Of a stretch of DNA of 64,000 bases, positions 34,132-41,662 are shown one piece after another. Source of the DNA: Planctomycetota bacterium (GTDB lineage Bacteria > Planctomycetota > Phycisphaerae > UBA1845); the NCBI GenBank assembly GCA_024276605.1, contig JAJRWX010000044.1, positions 1 to 64,000 of the forward strand. Reading direction: 5' to 3'. The notes under the pieces are model-generated. The model did no database searches. It was given only the letters and a program-made list of their open reading frames with translations, and was not told the DNA's origin. The position numbers and the translations under genes are program-made. Positions within the stretch are counted from its first letter, which is position 1. Each line of letters begins with the position of its first letter.

Positions 34132-34773
34132 ATGAATAGAATGCTACTGAGCATGTTCGTAATCGGAATTGTTTCCAGTACTGCCCTTGCGCAACATGCA
34201 ATCCAATGTGATGGAACAGAGTCTACAGGTAGCGGGGCAGTCAGTTGCGACGCAAATACACGTCTATATGCATATCCCGTCACAGCAGTTGCGAGTGACA
34301 TTGAAACAATACAAATCGGCACTGACGATTGCCAAGCGTTTAATTACACAAACATTTGCATGCCTGCCGGATGGACATTCAATGTCATCCCTAACAGTTC
34401 TACTTGTGATACCGTTAAGACGGCACACGGTGACCCGACAAATGGTACCCCTTCAGACACATGCGGGTGTGCCATACAGTTCACCAAAGGTGGTGGTACT
34501 CCTATAGCAGCGGGAGCTTCGTTCATTTTTGGGTTTGATAATAGCAAACCATCCCATGATGTTTCGTGGAAGGCTGTCGACTTAGGAGGGGCGGGATCCA
34601 CCAGTGAAATGTTTGGAATGCCTTCCGGAAATGGCGTCGGACCAGTTCATGGACCGACGAAAGCGTCCCCCATCCCCACTGTGTCCGAGTGGGGAATGGC
34701 GGCTATGGTGCTGTTGGTGCTGGTGACAGGGACTGTTGTGTTCCGTCGTCTATCGGCGCGTCGCTTGGCGTGA
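34132..34773 (+). CDS. Exported protein with IPTL-CTERM sorting signal
   Basis: 213 residues. A signal peptide (LLSMFVIGIVSSTALAQ) precedes a Cys-rich exported domain with about eight cysteines (CDGTESTGSGAVSC, DDCQAF, NIC, STC, DTCGC), likely disulfide-bonded. The end is IPTVSEWGMAAMVLLVLVTG then VVFRRLSARRLA: the IPTL motif, one transmembrane helix and an Arg cluster, the C-terminal sorting signal read by exosortase-like enzymes. No sorting enzyme lies in the window. The ribosome site GGAGAAGTG precedes the ATG. Base composition is more AT-rich than the neighbours. Confidence 0.85.
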   Translation: MNRMLLSMFVIGIVSSTALAQHAIQCDGTESTGSGAVSCDANTRLYAYPVTAVASDIETIQIGTDDCQAFNYTNICMPAGWTFNVIPNSSTCDTVKTAHGDPTNGTPSDTCGCAIQFTKGGGTPIAAGASFIFGFDNSKPSHDVSWKAVDLGGAGSTSEMFGMPSGNGVGPVHGPTKASPIPTVSEWGMAAMVLLVLVTGTVVFRRLSARRLA

Positions 34774-34857
34774 TCATTCTTAATTCACGAAATTCAGCTA
34801 TCTGAGGACCATAACTTTTATGATCCAGGATAGCGGATGAAGTGTAATGACTATAAG

Positions 34858-34894
34858 CCTGGTGGCACACTAATGTGTGCTGCCGGGTTTTTTT
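34858..34894 (+). terminator. Rho-independent terminator
   Basis: A 13-bp stem with a TAAT loop (CCTGGTGGCACAC...GTGTGCTGCCGGG) followed by seven T, 85 bases after the IPTL-CTERM gene. Confidence 0.88.
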
Positions 34895-35048
34895 CTATCT
34901 GGAGCCGCGTTTCGTATATTCCACGACTATCCGAACGCAGGTTTGGTGCCGGATGGGTGCAGGACGATTCAGACAGTCTATGGCTCACCGTCCTTCACCT
35001 TCATACTGCCCACGATAAGACTCATCGCCGGTGAGATGTCACTATAAA

Positions 35049-35224
35049 AGGCGTGCGGCACCCCTAAGTTTTGGCGCGGTCAAAGGGTGCCGCAGCGAGT
35101 GGAAGCTATTTGATTATAGCCGTGCTGATTCACACCAAACGGTTATTTGGATAAGCGTGATCTTCAGGCTGCCCGAGTTCTCATCAGGCCTGCGGAACCC
35201 CAGCCGAGGCATCCGCTGACGCCT
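35049..35224 (+). ncRNA. Candidate structured RNA (unrecognised)
   Basis: AGGCGT (35049-35054) can pair with ACGCCT (35219-35224) to close a domain of about 176 bases. Inside, four hairpins can form in series: GCGGCACCC/GGGTGCCGC (35055-35093, 9 perfect pairs), GCTAT/ATAGC (35105-35120), CCAAA/TTTGG with outer CAC/GTG (about 35131-35159), and CAGGC/GCCTG (about 35165-35192). There is no open frame of note. A strong terminator sits upstream, so it is a separate unit. I compared it by eye with 6S, SRP, tmRNA and common riboswitches and could not match it. Which strand is transcribed is an assumption. Confidence 0.35.
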
Positions 35225-35445
35225 ATTATACCACCGGCTGTGACTTTTTCAAGGCTAACTACCCCATAATAACGCATAACCTTCGATAAAACTTGAAGTT
35301 GCAACGCTAGCCATCGCTCCATAAACGGTGACCTCACACCTTATATAACGACTGATTTCCATCTCAGCCTAACTTGAGCGACCGATAACCCCGCACGTGC
35401 CTATTTCCAACTTGGCCCATGCCCTCGGTCATTCGATAACCCTTC

Positions 35446-35622
35446 TAGTGCTTTGATTAAGGTAGCTCGGTGGGTGGCATGGGTAAGTCCCGATGTATCC
35501 CGACGTAAAGTCGGGATACATCGGGACTTACCCGTGTAGTTCCGGAGGCCGACACGGGCAAAAAAAACGTTGCCCATGCCACCCTGGATGAACCCGAAAA
35601 ATAAGCTGTGATACAGCACTAG
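35446..35622. mobile_element. TAGTGC-family MITE, copy B
   Basis: Left TAGTGCTTTG and right AATAAGCTGTGATACAGCACTAG ends; two exact 24-bp inverse arms (35481-35504 and 35510-35533) with a 5-base loop, then the CCCATGCCACCC segment. Almost identical to 16-165, so at least one of the two moved recently. Confidence 0.8.
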
Positions 35623-35747
35623 GTGTCTTACGCGCTGATCACCCGCTTTTGACATGCGGCTAACGATCTACTGTACCGAGGAATCGACCAAAAAATCCGG
35701 AAGAAACGTACTCCCGGACGCTACAGTTGAGCAGAGCCTGCGTTATG

Positions 35748-35761
35748 TAGAGCTTGCTCTA
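35748..35761. promoter_or_regulatory. Palindrome TAGAGCTTGCTCTA upstream of the HerA-like gene
   Basis: A perfect 14-base palindrome, 20 bases before the HerA-like start. Close variants lie at 43147-43160 and 57611-57624, each upstream of a gene. It could be an operator. Confidence 0.4.
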
Positions 35762-35780
35762 GCCATAGGAAGTGCGAAAA

Positions 35781-37811
35781 ATGAATCCACTCAAAATCGG
35801 CAACGTTGTACACGTGGAAAGCAGCTACGTTGACGTCATCGTCACCGCAGGAAATCTGAACCTGGTACATGAGGAGCAGACCTATCGCGTCGGACAGCTC
35901 GGCTCTTACGTAACCATTCCCATGGACGAGCGCACGCTGGTGGGCTTTGTTATCTCCCTCGGTCGGCAAGACGTCACCACCAACGATGTAGAGCCGCAAC
36001 TCATCATGCGTATGCAACTACTCGGCGAAATCAAAGCCGGAGGGTTCGTGCGCGGTGTCAACGAATATCCCATCGTCGGTGACGATGTCTGGGTGGCTGC
36101 CAGCGGTGATTTTGAATCCATTTTTGGAAGCTTCGACCAATTACTCAGCGGCAGCATACATCCACAAAGTTTCACGCTCGGCACCTTCGCCCTCAATCGA
36201 GATTTCAAGGTTAAAGTATTAGGTACCGAACTATTCTCCAAACACGTCGCGGTGCTAGGCAATAGCGGTAGTGGTAAAAGTGTAACCACGGCGAAAATTT
36301 TACAGGAAGTGTTGGAATTCGATCAGGCGCAAATCGTACTTTTTGATATGCACGGCGAATATCGACAGGCCTTTTCCGACGAGGAAGGCCAAATCAATGC
36401 CAACGTGACCTACCTCGATGCCGATCATCTCGTTTTACCTTATTGGTTATTAAAATACGAAGAACTCGAATCCATCTTCGTGGACCGCTCCAACCCCGCA
36501 GACTTAGCCACACAAATATCATTCTTGCGTAGCGCTTTACTCGAATACAAACAAGATGCGGCCCGTGAATTAGGACTGACAGAAGCGCTCACGCTGGACA
36601 CACCCATCTACTTTTCACTGGAGCAGATCAAAACATATGCAGAAAATCTTAACGAAGCGCGCTACGTGTTAAACGACGACCACCTCGCATTTAGTCAACT
36701 GGCCCTGCGCTCACTCGATCCCAAAGAACAACAGCGTCTCATGCGTACGCAACGCTGCCAGTTCAACCGAGGCAACCCGGAAGGTGAAACATCCCACCCG
36801 CTTTACTTTGGCAAACTGCTCGGATTGATTGACCGTGTCGATACCCTATTCAGCGATCGTCGTTACGAATTTATGTTGCGTCCGCTTGAGCATGGCATGA
36901 AATCGCCTTTTTTCAAGGATTACCTCTCACAGCAGGATTCCGCCGGTCAATCGTCGAGCATCATGAACCATCTGATCAAACTGCTCACCGGTCGCGTCGA
37001 ACCGCGTAGCAATCTGACCATCATCGATATGTCGGGGTTACCCTTTGAAATCGTTGACATCACCGTGGCTGTACTTACAAGACTGCTATTCGATCTGAAC
37101 TTCTGGACCCCCCACAAAGAACGACATCCCATGCTACTCGTTTTAGAGGAAGCCCATAACTATGTTCCCCGTGTGCCGCTGCAAACCAGCTTCGCCAAAA
37201 GCGCGGTGGAGCGCGTGGCTAAGGAAGGTCGAAAATACGGCGTAAGTGCCATGATCGTGTCCCAGCGACCTTCGGAACTTTCCGAAACCGTACTCGCCCA
37301 ATGCAACAGCTTCATCGCCATGCGTTTAAGTAATCCGGAAGACCAGGACTACGTCGCACGGGTCATCAGCGATCATTTCAAAGGCTTGATAGATATGCTC
37401 CCGGTGTTGCGACCCGGCGAGGCCTTTGTCATCGGCGACTCCGTCATTATGCCCATGCGTACCATCGTGCAAATGGCTGACCCGGCACCCAACAGTGGTA
37501 ATATGGACTTCTTCAAAGTGTGGAGTACGGAAAGCCCGAATTACAACATTGACGAGATCATCGAAAACTGGCGTCGGCAGACTCGTTTCCGTGGCGCTGA
37601 CGCGGAAGAAACCACCGCTGTCGAACCAACCTTTGAGACTGATACACCATCACCCGAACCATCGCCCTACCCGGATAAAGACGCACCACCCCCACCCACG
37701 CCGTTGGAGAGGCTCATCGGCAAACGTGGCCCGGCCAAGGCATCACGCTCATCCGATGCAGCAAGTGAAGGTAAAAAGCGAGCGGCGGCAGCGAAGTGGC
37801 GCGGACAGTAA
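35781..37811 (+). CDS. HerA-like ATPase (DUF87/FtsK-superfamily)
   Basis: 676 residues. The N-terminal HerA barrel (IGNVVHVESSYVDVIVTAG...GSYVTIPM) precedes the ATPase: Walker A GNSGSGKSVTT (about residues 160-170), Walker B LLVLEEAHNYVP (about 450), and the later SQRPSELSETVLAQCN motif. The last 80 residues are a Pro- and charge-rich tail (SPEPSPYPDKDAPPPPTP). HerA hexamers pump DNA and usually partner a nuclease such as NurA, or SIR2-like effectors in defence systems; no partner is encoded next to it here. ATG 35781 is preferred: AGGAAG is 8 bases upstream; a GTG at 35772 is the alternative. Confidence 0.88.
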   Translation: MNPLKIGNVVHVESSYVDVIVTAGNLNLVHEEQTYRVGQLGSYVTIPMDERTLVGFVISLGRQDVTTNDVEPQLIMRMQLLGEIKAGGFVRGVNEYPIVGDDVWVAASGDFESIFGSFDQLLSGSIHPQSFTLGTFALNRDFKVKVLGTELFSKHVAVLGNSGSGKSVTTAKILQEVLEFDQAQIVLFDMHGEYRQAFSDEEGQINANVTYLDADHLVLPYWLLKYEELESIFVDRSNPADLATQISFLRSALLEYKQDAARELGLTEALTLDTPIYFSLEQIKTYAENLNEARYVLNDDHLAFSQLALRSLDPKEQQRLMRTQRCQFNRGNPEGETSHPLYFGKLLGLIDRVDTLFSDRRYEFMLRPLEHGMKSPFFKDYLSQQDSAGQSSSIMNHLIKLLTGRVEPRSNLTIIDMSGLPFEIVDITVAVLTRLLFDLNFWTPHKERHPMLLVLEEAHNYVPRVPLQTSFAKSAVERVAKEGRKYGVSAMIVSQRPSELSETVLAQCNSFIAMRLSNPEDQDYVARVISDHFKGLIDMLPVLRPGEAFVIGDSVIMPMRTIVQMADPAPNSGNMDFFKVWSTESPNYNIDEIIENWRRQTRFRGADAEETTAVEPTFETDTPSPEPSPYPDKDAPPPPTPLERLIGKRGPAKASRSSDAASEGKKRAAAAKWRGQ

Positions 37812-37867
37812 AGCCAGCCTGGACCACCATACGAGACCATGAAAAGACGTGATCACGCCCTAGCTAC

Positions 37868-37897
37868 TTGACTTGTCACGGCTACCGTTCGTACCCT
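37868..37897 (+). promoter_or_regulatory. Probable sigma-70 type promoter of rnpB
   Basis: TTGACT, 18 bases, then TACCCT, ending 7 bases before the first base of the RNA. The -35 is good and the -10 moderate. Confidence 0.5.
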
Positions 37898-37904
37898 GAT
37901 GACT

Positions 37905-38311
37905 GGAGCGGGCGAAGGTGATCGCTCGTGGGTCACTGCGTTTTATAACCCATACGCATACGCACGGGAGGAAAGTCCGAACTGGATAGGGCGCGGTGGT
38001 TGGTAACGCCAACCCGGCGCGAGCCGAGGGAAAGTGCCACAGAAAATACACCGCCTACGTCCGGACTCGTCCGGGCCGGTAAGGGTGAAATGGTGCGGTA
38101 AGAGCGCACCGCACGACCGGTGACGGTCGTGGCAGGGCAAACCCCACCGCCAGCAAGCCCAAGTAAGCAGCTATGAGGCGGCCCGCCTCCGGTGCCTGTT
38201 ATGGGCGCCAGGCTGCGGGTAGGGTGCACGAGTCGGCGGGCGACCGTCGGCCTAGAGAAATGATCGCCACCTCGCGTGCGAGGTACGGAATTCGGCTTAT
38301 CCGCCCGCTCC
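37905..38311 (+). ncRNA. rnpB: RNase P RNA, bacterial type A
   Basis: 407 bases, the catalytic RNA that trims the 5' leader of precursor tRNAs. The ends pair as P1 (GGAGCGGGC 37905-37913 with GCCCGCTCC 38303-38311). Conserved blocks are plain: GAGGAAAGTCCGAACT (CR I), GGGAAAGTGCCACAGAAAATA (CR II), GGTAAGGGTGAAATGGTGCGGTAAGAGCGCACCGC (CR III, P10-P12), AGGCAAACCCC-type P15 region, and near the end AGAGAAATGATCGCCACC (CR V) with ATTCGGCTTATCCG. A T-rich tail follows. A minus-strand open frame runs antisense through almost the whole gene. Confidence 0.96.
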
Positions 38312-38883
38312 TTTCTTTTCACGGCTCCCTGCACAGACGATGTGTCATTATTATGACACTTAGATGTAGGAAGGCTGTCTTCTGCGTCGTCGTGCGGAGG
38401 CTCGTCGGGTGGATAGAAGCCGGCGCCGTAAATATCTTCAACCAAACCGCCGAAATGACCGGGTAATGTCTTTTCTTTTGACACTGAAGTTTGATCGGCA
38501 TCCTCTTTCTTTTCTTGTTTGACGGCGCTAGTGTCAGCGCGTCGGCATTCCGCTAAAATTTTCGCCAGGGCCACAAGGTCGGACGTTTCCAGGTCCGATT
38601 CGCCCACAGCTAAGCGTTCGTAGATCATACCCACTAAGAGCAGGTACGTACGCTGATCCCACAAATGGGGTTCTTGCTGAGCTAAGTCGCCGAACAACGA
38701 ATCGAGAATGGCACTGATACTTGCCTGACGGCGGCGGTGCTGCGTGACTGAACGAGACTGCGGCGGTTTGCTATCGGCATGCGCATCTGAGCAAGCCTTT
38801 TCAGGCTTGGTGGCTTGAACCTGCGGCGCTTTCGCTGAGCGTCGGCGGGTCGTAGTCGTTTTGGTACGTCGTGATGTTGTCAT
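37933..38883 (-). CDS. Phage-like protein (DUF3486-like), 3' part antisense to rnpB
   Basis: 316 codons. The first roughly 190 are independent of rnpB: a Lys/Arg/Thr-rich start (RRTKTTTTRRRSAKAP), then a helical part ISAILDSLFGDLAQQEPHLWDQRTYLLLVGMIYERL...DLVALAKILAECRRAD that recalls the C-terminal half of DUF3486, the small-terminase-like protein of Mu-type phages. The last roughly 125 codons, to the first stop at 37933, are read antisense through rnpB and are surely not ancestral. The start is 2 bases after the upstream gene's stop. Probably the decayed 3' end of a phage gene that runs on because rnpB happens to lack stops in this frame. Confidence 0.5.
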   Translation of the reverse strand: MTTSRRTKTTTTRRRSAKAPQVQATKPEKACSDAHADSKPPQSRSVTQHRRRQASISAILDSLFGDLAQQEPHLWDQRTYLLLVGMIYERLAVGESDLETSDLVALAKILAECRRADTSAVKQEKKEDADQTSVSKEKTLPGHFGGLVEDIYGAGFYPPDEPPHDDAEDSLPTSKCHNNDTSSVQGAVKRKERADKPNSVPRTRGGDHFSRPTVARRLVHPTRSLAPITGTGGGPPHSCLLGLAGGGVCPATTVTGRAVRSYRTISPLPARTSPDVGGVFSVALSLGSRRVGVTNHRALSSSDFPPVRMRMGYKTQ

Positions 38884-38885
38884 AA

Positions 38886-39212
38886 TTATTGGCTCGTTTC
38901 ATCCAGTGCGGGATCGCTGATGCAGTGGTCGGCTAACTCCAGGCCTGCAGTGGTGAGTCTAAACCAACGCCGTCGCCATGGGGTTAGACCATTTCCGTTG
39001 TCGAGGTCGGTCTGTACTCTTTGCAGATAGTCTTTTTCGCTTAGATAGTGCAAGTCTCGCTTGACGTGATCGAATTCCAGCATAGGGAACAACGTCAGTA
39101 GACTGCGGAAAAGCGTCTCAGCTTGCAGGGCTGCCGGGTAGACTACTTTCATCGCCACGAGAATCTCGTTGCGCATGCGTTTGATCTGTCGTGTTTTTCG
39201 ACCGTTGGCCAT
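38886..39212 (-). CDS. Small winged-helix protein, Mu-like phage type
   Basis: 108 residues. RMRNEILVAMKVVYPAALQAETLFRSLLTLFPMLEFDHVKRDLHYLSEKDYLQRV has the shape of the wHTH proteins coded between DUF2730 and DUF3486 in Mu-like prophages; WRRRWFRLTTAGLELADH completes the wing. No catalytic residues. It is in one row with the genes on either side, stop to start 2 bases apart on the 3' side. The family name is from memory and needs a profile search. Confidence 0.6.
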   Translation of the reverse strand: MANGRKTRQIKRMRNEILVAMKVVYPAALQAETLFRSLLTLFPMLEFDHVKRDLHYLSEKDYLQRVQTDLDNGNGLTPWRRRWFRLTTAGLELADHCISDPALDETSQ

Positions 39213-39315
39213 CGTATTATCACCTCAACTATTGGCGCCTTTGCGCCGCTTATGAATCTTTTCAAAAATAAAGTTTTCTTGAACCATTGGTTACGTTGAA
39301 AGGCGCTTCATCATT

Positions 39316-39654
39316 TTATGCATCGTTATCTTCGATGGGGGTTGCGCTTTTATGTAATACTGATGCCATGTTGGCTTCCAGTCGGCTGGTGATTTCGCTC
39401 CAATGTTCGATGCGCTTTCGAGCGTGCATACATTCGCGTAGCCATTCTTCCTTGCTGGTGAAATCGCGCTGCCACGCGGCGACTTGACGGCGTAATTCCA
39501 GGGTGGACGCTTCCAGCGATTCCATGCGTCGCATACATGCTTTGTAGTGAAGGGTATGAATATCTCTCATGCTCCGCAGATAAAAAGTGAGCACGGCCAT
39601 AGGGATGACGATGACGGGGGCTAAGATGGAAAGTAATGTGGCAATGGAGTTCAT
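39316..39654 (-). CDS. Small membrane/coiled-coil protein, DUF2730-like
   Basis: 112 residues. One N-terminal transmembrane helix (LLSILAPVIVIPMAVLTFYLRSM) is followed by a coiled coil (ACMRRMESLEASTLELRRQVAAWQRDFTSKEEW). This is the pattern of DUF2730 proteins found ahead of the terminase genes in Mu-like phages. ATG 39654 was chosen: AGGAT lies 6 bases upstream; the frame is open to 39894 but that part lacks protein character. It leads the three-gene phage-like cassette. Confidence 0.6.
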   Translation of the reverse strand: MNSIATLLSILAPVIVIPMAVLTFYLRSMRDIHTLHYKACMRRMESLEASTLELRRQVAAWQRDFTSKEEWLRECMHARKRIEHWSEITSRLEANMASVLHKSATPIEDNDA

Positions 39655-39905
39655 GGCTATATCCTGTTGTTGGTAGGGGTGACCTCTCTCTTCTCGGCGA
39701 TTACGCATATGATCGTTCGACCACGACACCCCTACGTAGAAATAACGTCGCCGGTGATTGGTGAAGGGGTAGCGCAGGAACAAAAATCGTTGATACGGTG
39801 CAGCTAGATGGGTTTCTAGTGATGTGTCGGTGTAAAAAGCCCTGAGGTGTTTGTTCAGGTTAATCGCTGCAGTTGGGTTGTGAGCACTGAGCACACATGT
39901 GTTTG

Positions 39906-40020
39906 TCAGAGCCGTAGGCGCAAGCCTACGGACACGGCCTTCGCAGGCGTAAGACTAAAAACACTTGGGCGACAACGAGCGTTCCGAATGGTCACCAGGC
40001 TTGCGCCGTGGTGCTCTGAT
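39906..40020. mobile_element. AGAGCC-family paired palindromic element
   Basis: Left TCAGAGCCGTAGGCGCAAGCC and right GGCTTGCGCCGTGGTGCTCTGA are inverse. Same family as 15949-16046 and 43668-43768. Confidence 0.7.
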
Positions 40021-40217
40021 TTGGTGAAGTTGGTCGAGCGAACTCTCCCGGTTGGACGTGTCGCGGGACTGTTTTATGGTCCGAGAATGGGTGGAAATTG
40101 ACGGGGGTAATACAGCGTCCTAAACTGGTTGGTGGATTGCGCTTTGCTGTGTGCAAACTGATGGGTGTGGAGCGTTGCAAGTTGGATCGGGTTTTGCTTG
40201 AGGGTTGACGTTGCCAA

Positions 40218-40470
40218 GCCACGGGTAAGCTGCTGCTTACCCATGCCACTCGTTGTGGTTATGTCACGCGGACGCTGATGTGAATCGGGAGACGGGTCGG
40301 TAAAGAACCGGGTGGAACCCGACCTACCTGGATACCCGCCTGCGCGGGTATGACTGATGCGTGGCCGCTTCCTTACGGGCGCGGTTCAGTTGGGGTAGCC
40401 GCTTCCTTACGGGCGCGGTTCGGTAAAGAGCCGCTTCGCATCGGGACGGTTCGGTAAAGAGTCGCTTCGG
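40218..40470. repeat. Mixed palindromes and CCGCTTCCTTACGGGCGCGG repeats
   Basis: 40218-40250 holds ACGGGTAAGC TGCT GCTTACCC. 40290-40340 has GGTCGGTAAAG...ACCCGACCTACC. CCGCTTCCTTACGGGCGCGGTTC recurs at 40364-40386 and 40398-40421, with degenerate copies at 40430 and 40460. Relatives are at 43037-43060 and 43071-43109. There is no gene between 39655 and 40498. Confidence 0.6.
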
Positions 40471-40498
40471 TTCGGGTTGTTTTTGTGCTTGACGTGTT

Positions 40499-41656
40499 AT
40501 GGATGATGCGTTGAGTTTGTGGGAAGAAGAAATCGTTTTTACCATTCGCGGTGCCTCCATGAAACAGGCGACGGCTGGGAATACCGGGTTACATCCGTTG
40601 CGCATGCTCCACATCGGTCCGGCGCTGGGTGAGAGTGGTGTGGGTGCTCAGCTTGCGCAACTAAACCTTTCTATTGAACAAGAACCGAATGTATATCGTG
40701 GGTTGGCGCTGCTTTCGCTAGCGCACAGAGTCTGTGCGGGTGGCGGTCATCGGCGAGATGAAGGACATATTGGACCGGTACGTCCGCGCGTGCTCCCGAC
40801 AAATCGAGATGACATACCGCCCTCGGCTCATCATACAATGAATGATCCTGTACAAACTTCGTTTCTTGGGGTAGTCGTGTGTGTGGATGAATTGGTGACT
40901 GGGGAGTATGAATTCTTCTCTCTCGCTAAGCGCTTCGCCGATTTACACGGGGTCTATGTGTATAGCTGTTGTGGTGACGAGGGTAGTGTTCGACGTGCGG
41001 TGACACTTGGGGCTACCGGGCTACTCACCGATGAGGTATTGACATCACTCAGATTAACTATTGATGAATCCTTGCGCTGCTCGACTGCGGCTGATTCAGC
41101 TACAGGATCGACAATATTGGGGGATGGTGAGCTGCTGCCACAGGAGGCTGAGCAGAAAGATATGACGGTGGATAGCCCTAGTATCGTTAAGTCGGAGGTG
41201 ACGCATTTGACAGCCGACGACGAGGCGGATGTTGATGTCGTGGGATGCCAAGATGAAGACGACTCAGATACGGCGACCGATTCCCAACCTTGCGCTACGG
41301 TTGTAGAAACTGATGAGGTTCTCGTAGAGGATGAGGATGATTTGATTGGGCCTGTACAGGTTCCGTGGGATCGCCGTCCTTCTAGTCCCCTGCGGGCGGC
41401 ACCGCCACAACGATCGGAGCCTACGTCTACGGTGCGCAAGCCGCCGGTTGCGGCACCATCATCAGAAGTGACGGAGTCGGATGACTCCGGCGATAATAGT
41501 CATCATAACGAAGAGCCATCCACTGTAGCTAAGCCAAAACATCAACCGTTGCTGACGCCGGAAGAGTTACGAGCGCTCATAGGTGAACCAGAGAATACGA
41601 CACCGCTAGAAGATCGCCCGCAGGGCGACGATGAAGGCGCCAAGCTGGGAACGTAA
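40499..41656 (+). CDS. Hypothetical protein with degenerate receiver-like core and acidic tail
   Basis: 385 residues. The segment FLGVVVCVDELVTGEYEFFSLAKRFADLHGVYVYSCCGDEGSVRRAVTLGATGLLTDEVL (about 122-182) has the alternating strand/helix rhythm of a response-regulator receiver but not the full acidic pocket, so phosphorylation is doubtful. The second half is acidic and probably disordered (DDEADVDVVGCQDEDDSDTATD, VLVEDEDDLIG). The gene is 6 bases from the diguanylate cyclase that follows, so the two surely share a transcript; a regulatory or scaffolding role for that enzyme is plausible. The GC-rich repeat cluster ends just before the start. Confidence 0.6.
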   Translation: MDDALSLWEEEIVFTIRGASMKQATAGNTGLHPLRMLHIGPALGESGVGAQLAQLNLSIEQEPNVYRGLALLSLAHRVCAGGGHRRDEGHIGPVRPRVLPTNRDDIPPSAHHTMNDPVQTSFLGVVVCVDELVTGEYEFFSLAKRFADLHGVYVYSCCGDEGSVRRAVTLGATGLLTDEVLTSLRLTIDESLRCSTAADSATGSTILGDGELLPQEAEQKDMTVDSPSIVKSEVTHLTADDEADVDVVGCQDEDDSDTATDSQPCATVVETDEVLVEDEDDLIGPVQVPWDRRPSSPLRAAPPQRSEPTSTVRKPPVAAPSSEVTESDDSGDNSHHNEEPSTVAKPKHQPLLTPEELRALIGEPENTTPLEDRPQGDDEGAKLGT

Positions 41657-41662
41657 AGGGTT

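Noticed and set aside
35160-35215. Possible SRP (4.5S) RNA, because of TCAGGCC..GGAA..AGCC..AGGCA
   Set aside because: The expected symmetric helix 8 does not form around the GGAA, and the flanking arms do not pair; I kept it only as an unassigned RNA candidate.
35781-37811. HerA-based anti-phage defence system
   Set aside because: HerA defence systems need a nuclease or SIR2-type partner; the neighbours are a MITE and rnpB, so there is no support.
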